From Caulobacter endophyticus (GTDB taxonomy: Bacteria > Pseudomonadota > Alphaproteobacteria > Caulobacterales > Caulobacteraceae): 64,000 bases of DNA. Both the position numbers and the translations under genes were made by a program. The stretch lies in NCBI RefSeq assembly GCF_029543245.1, contig NZ_JARQWV010000020.1, positions 1-64,000 on the forward strand, read 5' to 3'. Under the pieces are notes generated by a model. That model was not told where the DNA came from and ran no database searches. It was given only the letters and a program-made list of their open reading frames with translations. Positions 54,879-63,901 of this stretch are shown piece after piece. Position 1 is the stretch's first letter, and every line of letters starts with the position of its first letter.

Positions 54879-56507
54879 GTGGTTCTGCACATCGATCGCC
54901 GCGGCCTGGTGCTGGGCGGCCTGGGCCTGGGCGCCCTGGTCATGCCGGCCGGTCGCGCGGCCGCCCAGCAGCTGCTGGGCGCCAGCGGCTTCACCCATAA
55001 CGTGGCCAGCGGCGAGCCGGGGCCGGACAGCATGCTGCTGTGGACCCGCTACGTCCCAGCCGGCGACGCCGGCGTCGTGACACTGCAGGCCGAGGTGGCG
55101 CTGGACCAGGCCTTCGCCAAGGTGGTCGCCGGGGGCGTCGTGCGCACCGGGGCCTATCGCGACTGGACCGCCAAGCTGACGGTCGACGGCCTGAAGCCCG
55201 GCACGGTCTACTGGTACCGCTTCGTGGCTCCGGACGGTTCGAAGTCGCCGGTCGGCCGCACCAAGACCCTGCCGGTCGGGCCCGTGTCGCGCTTCGGCCT
55301 GGCGGTGTTCTCGTGCTCGAACCTGCCCAACGGTTACTTCAACGCCTATGGCCACGCCGCCGCCCGCCAGGACCTGGACCTGTGGCTGCACACCGGCGAC
55401 TACATCTACGAGTATGGGGTCGGTTCGACCCGCGAGGGCGACTGGGCGCAGGGCCGCAAGGAGCAACTGCTGCCGGTCACCGAGATCCTGGCGCTCGCCG
55501 ACTATCGCCTGCGCTACGCCAGCTACCGCGCCGATCCTGATTTGCAGCGCCTGCACCAGATGGCTCCCATGGTCGCCCTGTGGGACGACCACGAGTCGGC
55601 CAACGACAGCTGGGAGGGCGGGGCCCAGAACCATCAGCCCGACAAGGAGGGCGACTGGAACGTCCGCCGCGCGGCGGCCATGCAGGTCTATCGCGAGTGG
55701 ATGCCGGTGTCGGACGAGCCGTGGAAGGCCTATCCGATCGGCGCCCTGGCCACGCTGTACCGCACCGAGTCCCGCCTGCTGGGCCGCACCAAGCCCGCCG
55801 ACCTGGGCGCGGCGTTCAAGGCGGCCGATCCGGACGCGGCGCTGAAGGCGTTCCGCGACGGGGCCTGGCGCGATCCTTCGGCCACCATGCTGGGCTCGAC
55901 CCAGGAGAGCTGGCTGGCCCATGAGTTCAAGGCTTCGTCGAAGGCCTGGCAGCTGGTCGGCATGGGCACGATCCTGGGCCGCACCGTGATGCCCAAGGAC
56001 GCGCTCGACTGGCTGCGCCCCGAGGTCGCCGACAAGAAGGTCGCCGGCTATCGCAACAACATCCGCGCCGCCCGGCAGGGCGTGCCGATGTGGATGGACC
56101 GCTGGGACGGCTATCCGGCCGCCCGCTCGCGCCTCTTGAAGGCCGCCCAGGCCGCCGACACCGACCTCGTCATGCTGTCGGGCGACAGCCACAACGCCTG
56201 GGCCTATGGCCTGGTCGAGGACGGCCGCCCGGCCGGGGTGGAGTTCGCCGGCCAGGCCGTCACCTCCAACGGCATGGAAGGCGACATGGGCGCCGACCCC
56301 AAGGTCGTGGCCCAGGGCTTCATGGCCGCCAATCCCGAGCTGAAGTGGGCCGACACCAGCCGGCGCGGCTACATGATGATCGAGGTGACGCCCAAGAGCG
56401 TCGCCGGCGAATGGCTGTTCCTGAAGACCATCAAGGCCCGCTCGACCGAGCTGGCCGGCAGCCACCGGATGCGGGTCGACCGCGGCCGGCGGGTGTTTGC
56501 GGCTTAG
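54879..56507 (+). CDS. phoD: PhoD-family alkaline phosphatase/phosphodiesterase, exported
   Basis: A 542-residue PhoD-type metallophosphoesterase that releases phosphate from phosphomonoesters or diesters in the periplasm using calcium and iron. The N-terminus (HIDRRGLVLGGLGLGALVMPAGRAAA) is a Tat-type signal with the RRG motif. The PhoD N-terminal domain (FTHNVASGEPGPDSMLLWTRY) precedes the metal-site motifs FSCSNLPNGYFN, HTGDYIYEYG, WDDHESANDSWEGGA and MLSGDSHNAWAYGL. The start is GTG 54879 after GAAGAGG. Its place behind a FecIR-type receptor locus suggests joint use in organic-phosphate scavenging. No Pho box was recognised. Confidence 0.95.
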   Translation: MVLHIDRRGLVLGGLGLGALVMPAGRAAAQQLLGASGFTHNVASGEPGPDSMLLWTRYVPAGDAGVVTLQAEVALDQAFAKVVAGGVVRTGAYRDWTAKLTVDGLKPGTVYWYRFVAPDGSKSPVGRTKTLPVGPVSRFGLAVFSCSNLPNGYFNAYGHAAARQDLDLWLHTGDYIYEYGVGSTREGDWAQGRKEQLLPVTEILALADYRLRYASYRADPDLQRLHQMAPMVALWDDHESANDSWEGGAQNHQPDKEGDWNVRRAAAMQVYREWMPVSDEPWKAYPIGALATLYRTESRLLGRTKPADLGAAFKAADPDAALKAFRDGAWRDPSATMLGSTQESWLAHEFKASSKAWQLVGMGTILGRTVMPKDALDWLRPEVADKKVAGYRNNIRAARQGVPMWMDRWDGYPAARSRLLKAAQAADTDLVMLSGDSHNAWAYGLVEDGRPAGVEFAGQAVTSNGMEGDMGADPKVVAQGFMAANPELKWADTSRRGYMMIEVTPKSVAGEWLFLKTIKARSTELAGSHRMRVDRGRRVFAA

Positions 56508-56533
56508 AGCGGACATCCATCCTGCCACCGAGT

Positions 56534-56629
56534 TTCCCCGCGAAGGCGGGGATCCAAGCTGCATTTCAGGAGACGGCGCGGCGGCGCGCTCCCCGCAGAC
56601 TCTGCTTGGGTCCCCGCCTTCGCGGGGAA
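56534..56629. repeat. palindromic intergenic repeat, family D
   Basis: The arms TTCCCCGCGAAGGCGGGGAT.. (56534-56559) and ..GTCCCCGCCTTCGCGGGGAA (56604-56629) are 26-bp inverted copies with one mismatch, and each arm is itself a small CCCCGCxxxxGCGGGG stem. The element fills the gap between the convergent phoD and hybrid-kinase genes. This repeat type is widespread in alphaproteobacteria and relatives. It may serve as a bidirectional terminator. Confidence 0.85.
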
Positions 56630-56671
56630 GGACGGATTGGGGGGCGGTCGTCGGTTGAACCGCGATCCGCC

Positions 56672-59152
56672 CTAAAGCGGCGTGCGCATCATCCGGTCGA
56701 CGCGGGCGGCCAGGTCCGACACCGCGAACGGCTTGGTCAGCACCTCCATGCCCGGCTGGATGTGGCCGTGGTTGAGGGCGGCGTTCTCGGCGTAGCCGGT
56801 GATGAACATCACCTTCAGCCCGGGCCGCAGGGCCCGGGCGGCGTCGGCGACCTGGCGGCCGTTGAGGCCGCCGGGCAGGCCGACGTCGGTGATCAGGAGG
56901 TCGAAGCGGGCGTTGGATTGCAGCAGGCGCAGGCCGGCCGGGCCGTCGGCGGCCTCGGCGCAGGCGTAGCCCAGCTCCTGCAGCGCATCGACGATCAGCA
57001 TGCGGACGGTCGGCTCGTCGTCGACCACCAGCACGGTCTCGCCGGCCGCCGCCGGGGCGGGCAGCACGGCGTGGACGTCGGTCTCGGGCGCGGTCTCCTC
57101 GCCGAAGTGGCGCGGCAGGTAGATGCAGACCATCGTGCCCTGGCCGACCTCGGAATAGATCCGCACGTGGCCGTGCGACTGGCGGGCGAAGCCATAGACC
57201 ATCGACAGGCCAAGGCCCGTGCCTTCGCCCATCGGCTTGGTGGTGAAGAACGGGTCGAACACTCGGTCCTGGATCGACTTGTCCATGCCCACGCCGGTGT
57301 CGCTGACGCAGACGCAGACATATTGGCCCGGCTCCATGCCGCGCTCGTCGGCGGCGCGGCGGTCGAGCCACTTGTTGCCGGTCTCGATGGTGATGCGACC
57401 GCCGTCGGGCATGGCGTCGCGGGCGTTGATGCAAAGGTTGAGGAGGGCGTTCTCCAGCTGGTTGTCGTCGACCAGCGTTGGCCACAGCCCGGCCGCGGCC
57501 ACCGTCTCGACCTTGATCGAAGGGCCGACCGTGCGGCGCACCAGCTCGACGAAGTCGGCCATCAGCCGGTTGATGACGATCGGCTTGGGCGACAGGGTCT
57601 GGCGGCGCGAGAAGGCCAGCAGGCGGTGGGTGAGGGCGGCCGCCCGGCGCGCCGCGCCCTGGCCGGCGGCCAGGTATTTCTCGACGTCGCGCGAGCGGCC
57701 CTGCGACAGGCGCGTGCCGATCATCTCGAACGAGCCGGAAATGCCCGACAGCAGGTTGTTGAAGTCGTGGGCCAGGCCCCCGGTCAGCTGGCCGACGGCC
57801 TCCATCTTCTGGGCCTGGCGCAGGGCCTCCTCGGCGTCGCGCAGGCGCTCCTGCTCCTCCAGCCGCGCGGTGACGTCGTAGACGAACTGGTAGGCGCCGG
57901 CTTGCAGGCCCATGTCGTCGCGCAGGACGCCGAAGCGCATCTCGTAGAAGCGGCGGTAACCGTCCGGATCGCCGAAGGCCTCGACCTTGACGAACTCCTC
58001 GCCCGCCAGGGCCCGCGACCACACCGCCCGCACCTGGGCCTGGTTGTCCGGCTGGTCGGCCAGCAGGTCGATCATGCTGTCGCCGACCCGGGGCGTGACG
58101 CCGAACACCTGCTCGAACTCGCGCGCGGCCGCGCCGTTGACGGCCAGCCAGCGGAAGTCGTTGTCGACGACCTGTACAAGGGCGGCCGTGCCCTCGACGA
58201 TGTCGGCCAGCACGCGGCGCTCGGCCAGGGCGGAGGCCACGCGCTGCTCCAGCGTCTCGTTCAGCCGGCGCAGGGCCAGCTCGGCGCGGCGGCGCTCGGT
58301 GACGTCCTGGAACAGCACCGCCACCTGCCTGCGCTCGGGCGGCTCGATGCGGAACGAGGAGAGGGAGAGATAACGGCCGGTGGCCACCAGCTCCTGTTCG
58401 AAGCGGATCGGCTCGCCGGTGCGCAGCACGTGGCCGTAGCGCGCCACCCAGGCGTCGGCCTCGTCCGGCACCATCTCGCGCAGCTTCTGGCCGACCACGT
58501 TCGGGATTCCGGCGTGGCGAGCATAGGCGGCGTTGGCGTCGATGTGGATGTAGTCGCTGTCGGGGCCGTGCGGGCCGTCGAGGAACTCGATGATACAGAA
58601 GCCCTCGTCCATCGAGTCGAACAGGGTGCGGTACTTGCGCTCGCTGTCGGCGCTGGCCTGCAGCGACAGGCGCAGGTCGAGCTGGTTCATCACCTGGCGG
58701 GCCAGCACCTGCAAGGTGCGCTGCTGAACGGGTGACAGGTCCTTGGGCGCAGTGTCGAGCACGCACAGGGCGCCGATCGGCAGCCCCTCGCGGGTCACCA
58801 GCGGAGCGCCGGCATAGAAGCGCACGTGCGGCGCCTCGGTGACCAGCGGATTGCTCGCGAAGCGCGGGTCGAGCGTCGCGTCGGGCACCAGCAGCAGATC
58901 GTCTTCGAGGATGGTCCTGACGCAGAACGAGCGGTCCAGCGGCGTGCCGTCGACGCCCAGGCCGATCTCGGCCTTGAAGAACTGGCGGTGCTCGTCGACC
59001 AGGCTGACCAGGGCGATCGGAACGCCGCAGATCTCGGCCGCGAGAGCGACGATCTCGTCGAAGGCGGCTTCGCGCGGCGTGTCGAGGATGTCGTAACGAC
59101 GGAGCGCCGCGAGGCGGCGAGCCTCGCGTTCCGACGGATCGGCGGCGTGCAT
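56672..59152 (-). CDS. GAF/PAS hybrid sensor histidine kinase with receiver
   Basis: An 826-residue soluble kinase. A GAF domain at ~20-165 (YDILDTPREAAFDEIVALAAEICGVPIALVSLVDEHRQFFK) is of the type found in many soil bacteria. Two PAS domains follow at ~175-295 and ~310-435 (YRTLFDSMDEGFCIIEFLDG, ending VLFQDVTERRRAEL; and WLAVNGAAAREFEQVFG), then HisKA with LTGGLAHDFNNLLSGISGS, HATPase (NLCINARDAMPDGG, DTGVGMD, GTGLGLSMVYGF) and a receiver with the Asp in LLITDVGLPGGLNG. The signal and partner are unknown. The start at ATG 59152 opens directly on the GAF domain. It is followed, at its promoter side, by the EAL gene on the same strand. Confidence 0.93.
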   Translation of the reverse strand: MHAADPSEREARRLAALRRYDILDTPREAAFDEIVALAAEICGVPIALVSLVDEHRQFFKAEIGLGVDGTPLDRSFCVRTILEDDLLLVPDATLDPRFASNPLVTEAPHVRFYAGAPLVTREGLPIGALCVLDTAPKDLSPVQQRTLQVLARQVMNQLDLRLSLQASADSERKYRTLFDSMDEGFCIIEFLDGPHGPDSDYIHIDANAAYARHAGIPNVVGQKLREMVPDEADAWVARYGHVLRTGEPIRFEQELVATGRYLSLSSFRIEPPERRQVAVLFQDVTERRRAELALRRLNETLEQRVASALAERRVLADIVEGTAALVQVVDNDFRWLAVNGAAAREFEQVFGVTPRVGDSMIDLLADQPDNQAQVRAVWSRALAGEEFVKVEAFGDPDGYRRFYEMRFGVLRDDMGLQAGAYQFVYDVTARLEEQERLRDAEEALRQAQKMEAVGQLTGGLAHDFNNLLSGISGSFEMIGTRLSQGRSRDVEKYLAAGQGAARRAAALTHRLLAFSRRQTLSPKPIVINRLMADFVELVRRTVGPSIKVETVAAAGLWPTLVDDNQLENALLNLCINARDAMPDGGRITIETGNKWLDRRAADERGMEPGQYVCVCVSDTGVGMDKSIQDRVFDPFFTTKPMGEGTGLGLSMVYGFARQSHGHVRIYSEVGQGTMVCIYLPRHFGEETAPETDVHAVLPAPAAAGETVLVVDDEPTVRMLIVDALQELGYACAEAADGPAGLRLLQSNARFDLLITDVGLPGGLNGRQVADAARALRPGLKVMFITGYAENAALNHGHIQPGMEVLTKPFAVSDLAARVDRMMRTPL

Positions 59153-59285
59153 ACGGACTGAAGGCCCCCGATCCCCAGGCTGCGTCGGCTTCCCGACGCG
59201 GACGCGCGGGCTCAGACGCTTAGACGCATGGCGCGTTCAACGGTTCCACGCAACCAAGGCAAAGCTTGTTGAGGATCGTTTCGGT

Positions 59286-60887
59286 TCAGCCCCAGCCTTC
59301 CGACACGCCGGCGCGACGGGCCACGGGCTTGATCGCCGACAGCTTCTGCGAGGGCTGCGGCTGGTCGGCCGGCTTGCCGTAGAGCCAGCCCTGGGCGAAG
59401 TCGACGCCGGCCTTGCGGACCACGTCCTCGACCTCGGCGGTCTCTACCATCTCGGCCACGGTGCGGACGTTGAGGTCGCGGCACAGCTCCACCAGGCGGC
59501 GGACCATGGCCCCGTCGCGGCTGTTGCCGGCCAGCTCGCGCACGTAGCGACCGTCGATCTTGACGATATCGAGGGTCAGTTCCTGCAGATAGGCGAACGA
59601 GGCTGCGCCGGCGCCGAAATCGTCGAGGCAGACCAGCGAGCCCATGCCCCGCAGCGACTGGATGTGGCGGTTGGCGCGCGGCAGATCGTCGATGGCGCTG
59701 GTCTCGGTGACTTCGAAGATCAGCTTGCCCTTGGCGGACGGGGTGGCCGTCAGCAGGCGGCCGATGTGGTCGACGAAGGTCTCGCTGACGATGGTGCGGC
59801 CCGAGACATTGACGGCCAGGCGCACATTGCCGGTCCGGTCGGAGGCGATCCGGCGCACCGCCTGCTCGGCGATGGCGTGGTCCAGCTCCTCGATGATGTC
59901 GAATTCCTCAGCCATGCGGATCAGGGCGAAGGGGCTGGCGCCGTCCTCGAAGCGCACAAGCGCCTCGTGGTGGTGGGCCTGGCCGTTCGAGAGCTCGACC
60001 ACCGGCTGGTAGGCCAGGGTGAAGCGCCGCTGGCTGACGGCCGCGCCCAGGGCGCCGGCGCGGGCCAGGGTACGCTTGACCGACCGGTTCATCGCCTCCG
60101 ACAGCGTCATCGGCGGGGTTTCCTTCAGGCCCTCGCGCAGGAAGTCGTCCAGGGCGTAACGCAGGGCCCGCAGGCCGCGCGACGAAGTCCCGCCGTCCAG
60201 CGGCACCACGTGGGCGCTGGCGTCCAGGGCGGCGATCCGGGTCAGGCGGGCGGCCAGGGCGTCGGGCCGGTCGTCCTTGGCCCGCAGCAGGGCGAAGCGC
60301 TCGGGCGAGACCTGGGTGGCCATGGCTCCGGCGTGGCTCTCGGCGCGCACGGCGCCGGCGATCTTCATGTCGAGGGCGAGGGCTTCGGGCGGGGCCAGGC
60401 CCTCGCGCAGCGCCGCCAGGCCCGCGAACTCGACCATGGCCAGCTCCAGCTCGAGCCCTGTGACCCTCGCCGCTTCGAACAGACCCTTGGCGATCTCGTC
60501 GAAATTCTCGCGCGGGCGCAGGCCGACGGCGTCCAGGCCGCCGGCGGGGGCGCGGGCGGCGGTGATCGCCACCGAGGTACGTCCGAAATTGTCGGGGAGG
60601 GCCCGCAGAGTGACTCCAACGAAGCGCTCCGGCTCGCCGGCGACGCGGACGGTGACCGGTCCCCGGCGCTGACCGTCGTCGAGAGCCGAAAGCGCGGCGT
60701 CCATCAGCGGGCGGTCGGCAGGCGTGAACAGGTCGCGCCAGACGCGGCCCATCAGGGAGACCTCGGACTTGCCCATGATCTTCTGCGCCGCGCCCAGGGC
60801 GAGGCTGACCCGGTCGCCCTCGAGTTCGAGCAGCAGGTCGGCGCTGGTGAAGGCTAGGCCCAGCAAGCGGCGTGGATCGATCGACAA
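59286..60887 (-). CDS. EAL-domain cyclic-di-GMP phosphodiesterase-like protein
   Basis: A 533-residue protein with a PAS-like N-terminus (~15-110), a middle region (~115-260) that may be a degenerate GGDEF-type fold, and a C-terminal EAL domain. The EAL catalytic and metal residues seem intact: HHEALVRFE, the Asn in AVNVSGRTI, the Glu in IFEVTETSAI, DDFGAG, the Lys in VKIDGRYV, the Glu in VAEMVETAE and QGWLYGKP. It could therefore cut c-di-GMP to pGpG, lowering the signal that favours sessile life. The start is a TTG at 60887 after a GGAGCTC site. It is divergent from recA, and the LexA box at 61006-61020 lies in the shared 237-bp promoter region. Confidence 0.9.
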   Translation of the reverse strand: MSIDPRRLLGLAFTSADLLLELEGDRVSLALGAAQKIMGKSEVSLMGRVWRDLFTPADRPLMDAALSALDDGQRRGPVTVRVAGEPERFVGVTLRALPDNFGRTSVAITAARAPAGGLDAVGLRPRENFDEIAKGLFEAARVTGLELELAMVEFAGLAALREGLAPPEALALDMKIAGAVRAESHAGAMATQVSPERFALLRAKDDRPDALAARLTRIAALDASAHVVPLDGGTSSRGLRALRYALDDFLREGLKETPPMTLSEAMNRSVKRTLARAGALGAAVSQRRFTLAYQPVVELSNGQAHHHEALVRFEDGASPFALIRMAEEFDIIEELDHAIAEQAVRRIASDRTGNVRLAVNVSGRTIVSETFVDHIGRLLTATPSAKGKLIFEVTETSAIDDLPRANRHIQSLRGMGSLVCLDDFGAGAASFAYLQELTLDIVKIDGRYVRELAGNSRDGAMVRRLVELCRDLNVRTVAEMVETAEVEDVVRKAGVDFAQGWLYGKPADQPQPSQKLSAIKPVARRAGVSEGWG

Positions 60888-61005
60888 AGGACAGAGCTCC
60901 CCCAGAGGGGGCCATCCTGACCGGTCTTAGCTTAAGGACCCGTGCATGGGGCGGGTTTCGAGAGCCGCGACAGCCGGTCGCAGAAGCGATCGGACGAACG
61001 AAAAA

Positions 61006-61020
61006 GAACATCTTGCGAAC
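61006..61020. promoter_or_regulatory. LexA (SOS) box of recA
   Basis: GAAC-N7-GAAC (61006-61009 and 61017-61020) is the complement of the alphaproteobacterial LexA box GTTC-N7-GTTC. Further GAAC copies lie at 60996 and 61024. It overlaps a possible -35 (TTGCGA, 61013-61018) followed 17 bp later by TACGTG. LexA repression of recA is well established in Caulobacter and relatives. Confidence 0.85.
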
Positions 61021-61124
61021 ATAGAACAAAATGTGTACGTGTTAATCATTCCACAGGCGGTGGGCGTAGCGGCGCCCGAACTTCCGGCCCAGCGGTCGGA
61101 ATCATGGAATAAGGCGATCATCCA

Positions 61125-62195
61125 ATGACCAGTCAGGCGGCTTTGAAACTCGTGGGCAAGGAAGAAGGCGACAAGGCGCGGGCGCTAGAGGCGGCTCTGG
61201 CGCAGATCGATCGGGCCTTCGGCAAGGGCTCGGTGATGAAGCTCGGCGAAAAGGGCAAGGTCGAGATCGAAGCGGTCTCCACCGGCTCGCTGGGCCTCGA
61301 CATCGCGCTCGGCATCGGCGGCCTGCCGAAGGGTCGGGTGATCGAGGTCTACGGCCCGGAAAGCTCGGGCAAGACGACCCTGGCCCTGCACGCCGTGGCC
61401 GAGGTCCAGAAGGCGGGCGGCACCGCCGCCTTCGTCGACGCCGAGCACGCGCTCGACCCGTCCTACGCTCACAAGCTGGGCGTCAATCTCGACAGCCTGC
61501 TGGTGGCCCAGCCCGACAACGGCGAACAGGCCCTCGAGATCACCGACACCCTGGTGCGCTCGGGCGCGGTCGACATCGTCATCGTCGACTCCGTGGCCGC
61601 CCTGACCCCGAAGGCCGAAATCGAAGGCGAGATGGGCGACAGCCTGCCTGGCCTCCAGGCCCGACTGATGAGCCAGGCGCTGCGCAAGCTGACCGGCTCG
61701 ATCAACAAGGCCAACACCATCGTCCTGTTCATCAACCAGATCCGTCACAAGATCGGGGTGATGTACGGCAGCCCGGAAACCACCACGGGCGGCAACGCCC
61801 TGAAGTTCTACGCCTCGGTGCGCCTGGACATCCGCCGCACCGGCTCGGTCAAGAACCGCGACGAGATCATCGGCAACAACGTCCGTGTCAAGGTGGTGAA
61901 GAACAAGGTCGCCCCGCCGTTCCGCGAGGTCGAGTTCGACATCATGTACGGCGAGGGCATCTCCAAGCTGGGCGAGATCATCGACCTGGGCGTCAAGGCC
62001 GGGATCATCGACAAGGCCGGTTCCTGGTTCTCCTACAACAGCCAGCGTATCGGCCAGGGCCGCGACAACGTCCGTGAGTTCCTGAAGAACAACAAGGACC
62101 TGGCCAACGAGATCGAAACGGCCGTGCGCCGCGCCTCGCAGAAGATCGAGGAAGAACTTCTGGTCGGCGGCCCCGAGGAGGGCGACGAAGACTAA
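61125..62195 (+). CDS. recA: recombinase RecA
   Basis: RecA forms filaments on single-stranded DNA, drives strand exchange and triggers LexA self-cleavage. The 356-residue protein has Walker [13 protein letters not shown], Walker [18 protein letters not shown], the L1/L2 DNA-binding loops ([21 protein letters not shown] and [29 protein letters not shown]) and an acidic C-terminus (GGPEEGDED). The start is ATG 61125. A LexA box lies about 105-120 bp upstream, so it is SOS-induced. The gene ends with a strong hairpin region and is followed, after an opposed gene pair, by alaS, as in Caulobacter. Confidence 0.99.
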   Translation: MTSQAALKLVGKEEGDKARALEAALAQIDRAFGKGSVMKLGEKGKVEIEAVSTGSLGLDIALGIGGLPKGRVIEVYGPESSGKTTLALHAVAEVQKAGGTAAFVDAEHALDPSYAHKLGVNLDSLLVAQPDNGEQALEITDTLVRSGAVDIVIVDSVAALTPKAEIEGEMGDSLPGLQARLMSQALRKLTGSINKANTIVLFINQIRHKIGVMYGSPETTTGGNALKFYASVRLDIRRTGSVKNRDEIIGNNVRVKVVKNKVAPPFREVEFDIMYGEGISKLGEIIDLGVKAGIIDKAGSWFSYNSQRIGQGRDNVREFLKNNKDLANEIETAVRRASQKIEEELLVGGPEEGDED

Positions 62196-62198
62196 GGT

Positions 62199-62220
62199 TT
62201 CGGCGCGCGCCTGCGCCGAA
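62199..62220 (+). terminator. hairpin directly after recA
   Basis: TTCGGCGC-GCGCCT-GCGCCGAA forms an 8-bp perfect stem 3 bp after the recA stop codon. It has no T-run and may protect the mRNA end or act with the second hairpin at 62302. Confidence 0.5.
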
Positions 62221-62301
62221 CGTCGCGGCCGCCGCCCGCCGAGGGCGACCCCGCCTTATAGCCCGCGGCGGCACGACACCGCCGTCGACGGCCGCGATCC
62301 C

Positions 62302-62340
62302 CGGACGCCTGGACCCCATGCCAGGCGTCCGATTTCGTTT
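62302..62340 (+). terminator. terminator of recA
   Basis: An 11-bp perfect stem (CGGACGCCTGG/CCAGGCGTCCG, 8-base loop) is followed by ATTTCGTTT. It is the most likely end of the recA transcript. Confidence 0.7.
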
Positions 62341-62342
62341 GT

Positions 62343-62402
62343 CCTCCCCGTGCAACGGGGGAGGTGGCGCGGCGCCGGGGGCGCCGTGACGGAGGGGGCG
62401 AC
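62343..62402 (+). repeat. palindromic intergenic repeat, family A, copy 2
   Basis: It starts with CCTCCCC..GGGGGAGG and continues GTGGCGCGGCGC..GGCGCC, then GTGACGGAGGGGGCGAC. It matches copy 1 at 105-167 (opposite strand) almost base for base except in the loops. It lies right after the recA terminator. Confidence 0.75.
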
Positions 62403-62512
62403 CGCCGCAAGGCCGATCGGCCAAGAGCCGGGCGGGGCTGTCCTGGACAGGCAGGGCCGGGGCCGTGCGTGCGCAGGCCCAGCCGAGCAGGCGGAGCGCC
62501 GTCGCCAAAGAT

Positions 62513-62555
62513 CCTCCCCCTCTGGGGGAGGTGGCGCGAAGCGCCGGAGGGGGGC
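62513..62555 (+). repeat. palindromic intergenic repeat, family A, copy 3 (short)
   Basis: CCTCCCCC-TCT-GGGGGAGG is followed by TGGCGCG-AA-GCGCCGGAGGGGG. It is the same design as the other family A copies but with a shorter second stem. It lies near the 3' end of the membrane-protein gene starting at 63107. Confidence 0.65.
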
Positions 62556-62621
62556 CGTTCTCAGCTTTCGAAGTACTGGTCGGCTTTCGCCTTGCGACCG
62601 ATACGATCCCCTTCAGTCCCG

Positions 62622-63107
62622 TCAGCCGCCGATCTTCGTCCAAGGTCGCTGCACGCAAACGGGCCGGCCGTCGACCACCGCCACACGCGCCGAGCCGGGC
62701 GGTGCGTAGAAGGCCCGCATCTCGCCGACGCTGACCGCCAGGGCGATCGGACCGGAAAAGTCGCAGACCGGCGCCTCGCGCCGGCCGCCCGCCTGCGGAT
62801 AGGTGCGGTGGGTGCACTCCATGTGGCCGGCCCGGCGCTGGATGGCGGCCCCGTCGAAGGTAAAGGTCATCGGCTTGCGCGAGCCGGCCGCGAAGGCGGC
62901 GGGCTCCAGCGTGGGGCAGGGCGTTCCGGCCAGGCTCCAATAGGCCTCCGCCGCCACGCCGGCTTCGCGCTGCTGCCCGGCGACGAAGGCGATCAACGGC
63001 GCGGCGATGACGACGGCGATTGCGGCCCAGAAAAGCCAGGCGCCGCGCTTGCGCCGCCCGGCGACCCGCACGGTCCCGATCGCCGCCGAGATGGCTTGCT
63101 CCTTCAT
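62622..63107 (-). CDS. single-pass membrane protein, hypothetical
   Basis: A 161-residue protein with one N-terminal membrane segment (GAWLFWAAIAVVIAAPLIAFVAG) after a short basic cytoplasmic part (VRVAGRRKRG), and a periplasmic domain with four cysteines (GTPCPTLEP, MECTHRTYP, PVCDFSG, PVCVQRP) that could form two disulfides. No family was recognised. The start ATG 63107 overlaps the stop of the gene upstream (ATGA), so the two are translationally coupled and probably act together. Confidence 0.75.
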   Translation of the reverse strand: MKEQAISAAIGTVRVAGRRKRGAWLFWAAIAVVIAAPLIAFVAGQQREAGVAAEAYWSLAGTPCPTLEPAAFAAGSRKPMTFTFDGAAIQRRAGHMECTHRTYPQAGGRREAPVCDFSGPIALAVSVGEMRAFYAPPGSARVAVVDGRPVCVQRPWTKIGG

Positions 63108-63661
63108 GGCTCCTCGCTCAGACTTGGAGCCAAAGGGGCAGAGGGGCCCGACGCCATGGGCGTCGGGCTCTGCGAAGCGCGGCGCATGGCGTCGAGAAAC
63201 CGCAGGCCGCTGGTCCAGGTTCCGAGCCGGTGGGCCGAAGCTCCGAATTGGTCCGCAGGAAGATCGGCGCGGGCGCGCAGCTCGGTCAGCGATCGCAAAG
63301 CCGTCATCCTCTCGACCTTGTCCTTCAGTCCTCGCCGGTCGAGGTCGGCGATCCAGTCGTCGGCGATCTTCCGCGCCGCCACCACGCGCTGTGCGCTGCA
63401 GAGGAGAAGGCCGGTCGGGCCCGCAACGCGATCGTCGAAGCACCTGGAAAAGGCTACGAACTCGCAGCGATCCCAGTCGTCTGGCCGGGCCGGGTCGGTG
63501 GCTTCCAGGCAGCTGCGCCAGGCGGCTGTTTCCGGCGGCGCCGAACAGGCCGGGGCGGCGGCGGCCGCGCAGCCCTCCCACCGTTCCAGGTCCCCGTCGG
63601 CCTGAGGGCCGCCGCCCACAGCTTCACCCAAAGCCAAGGCCAGCGCCACCGCGGTAATCAT
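63104..63661 (-). CDS. exported Cys-rich hypothetical protein
   Basis: A 185-residue protein with a short signal-like N-terminus (ITAVALALALGEAVGG) and six cysteines in the first half (EGCAAAAAPACSAP, RSCLEA, DRCEFVAFSRC, LLLCSAQ), then a helical tail. The part RCFDDR..LLCSAQRVVAARKIADDWIADL faintly recalls the LprI/DUF1311 helical repeat, but the match is too weak to name. Its stop overlaps the start of the membrane-protein gene by 4 bases. The start at ATG 63661 is divergent from alaS; the 240-bp gap holds their promoters, and no clear operator was seen there. Confidence 0.65.
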   Translation of the reverse strand: MITAVALALALGEAVGGGPQADGDLERWEGCAAAAAPACSAPPETAAWRSCLEATDPARPDDWDRCEFVAFSRCFDDRVAGPTGLLLCSAQRVVAARKIADDWIADLDRRGLKDKVERMTALRSLTELRARADLPADQFGASAHRLGTWTSGLRFLDAMRRASQSPTPMASGPSAPLAPSLSEEP

Positions 63662-63901
63662 GCTGTTCCCCCTGTGAGCCTTGTCGATCGTAGCTTGAGC
63701 TCGCGCCGTCAGCCATTCCCAAGATTGCAGCTCCCAGGCCAAGATCCTTGGACATGGCCCCATGTCCGGGGCTCCGAGCGCTGGCCCCCGCCCGCCGGCT
63801 GTCGGCCGTTGACGAGGTTCGATTTCCACAAAGCTTGAAACCGCGCTATGCAGCCCCGACCTCCGGCCGACACCGGACCTTTCGAGATTCCCGAGACGAC
63901 G

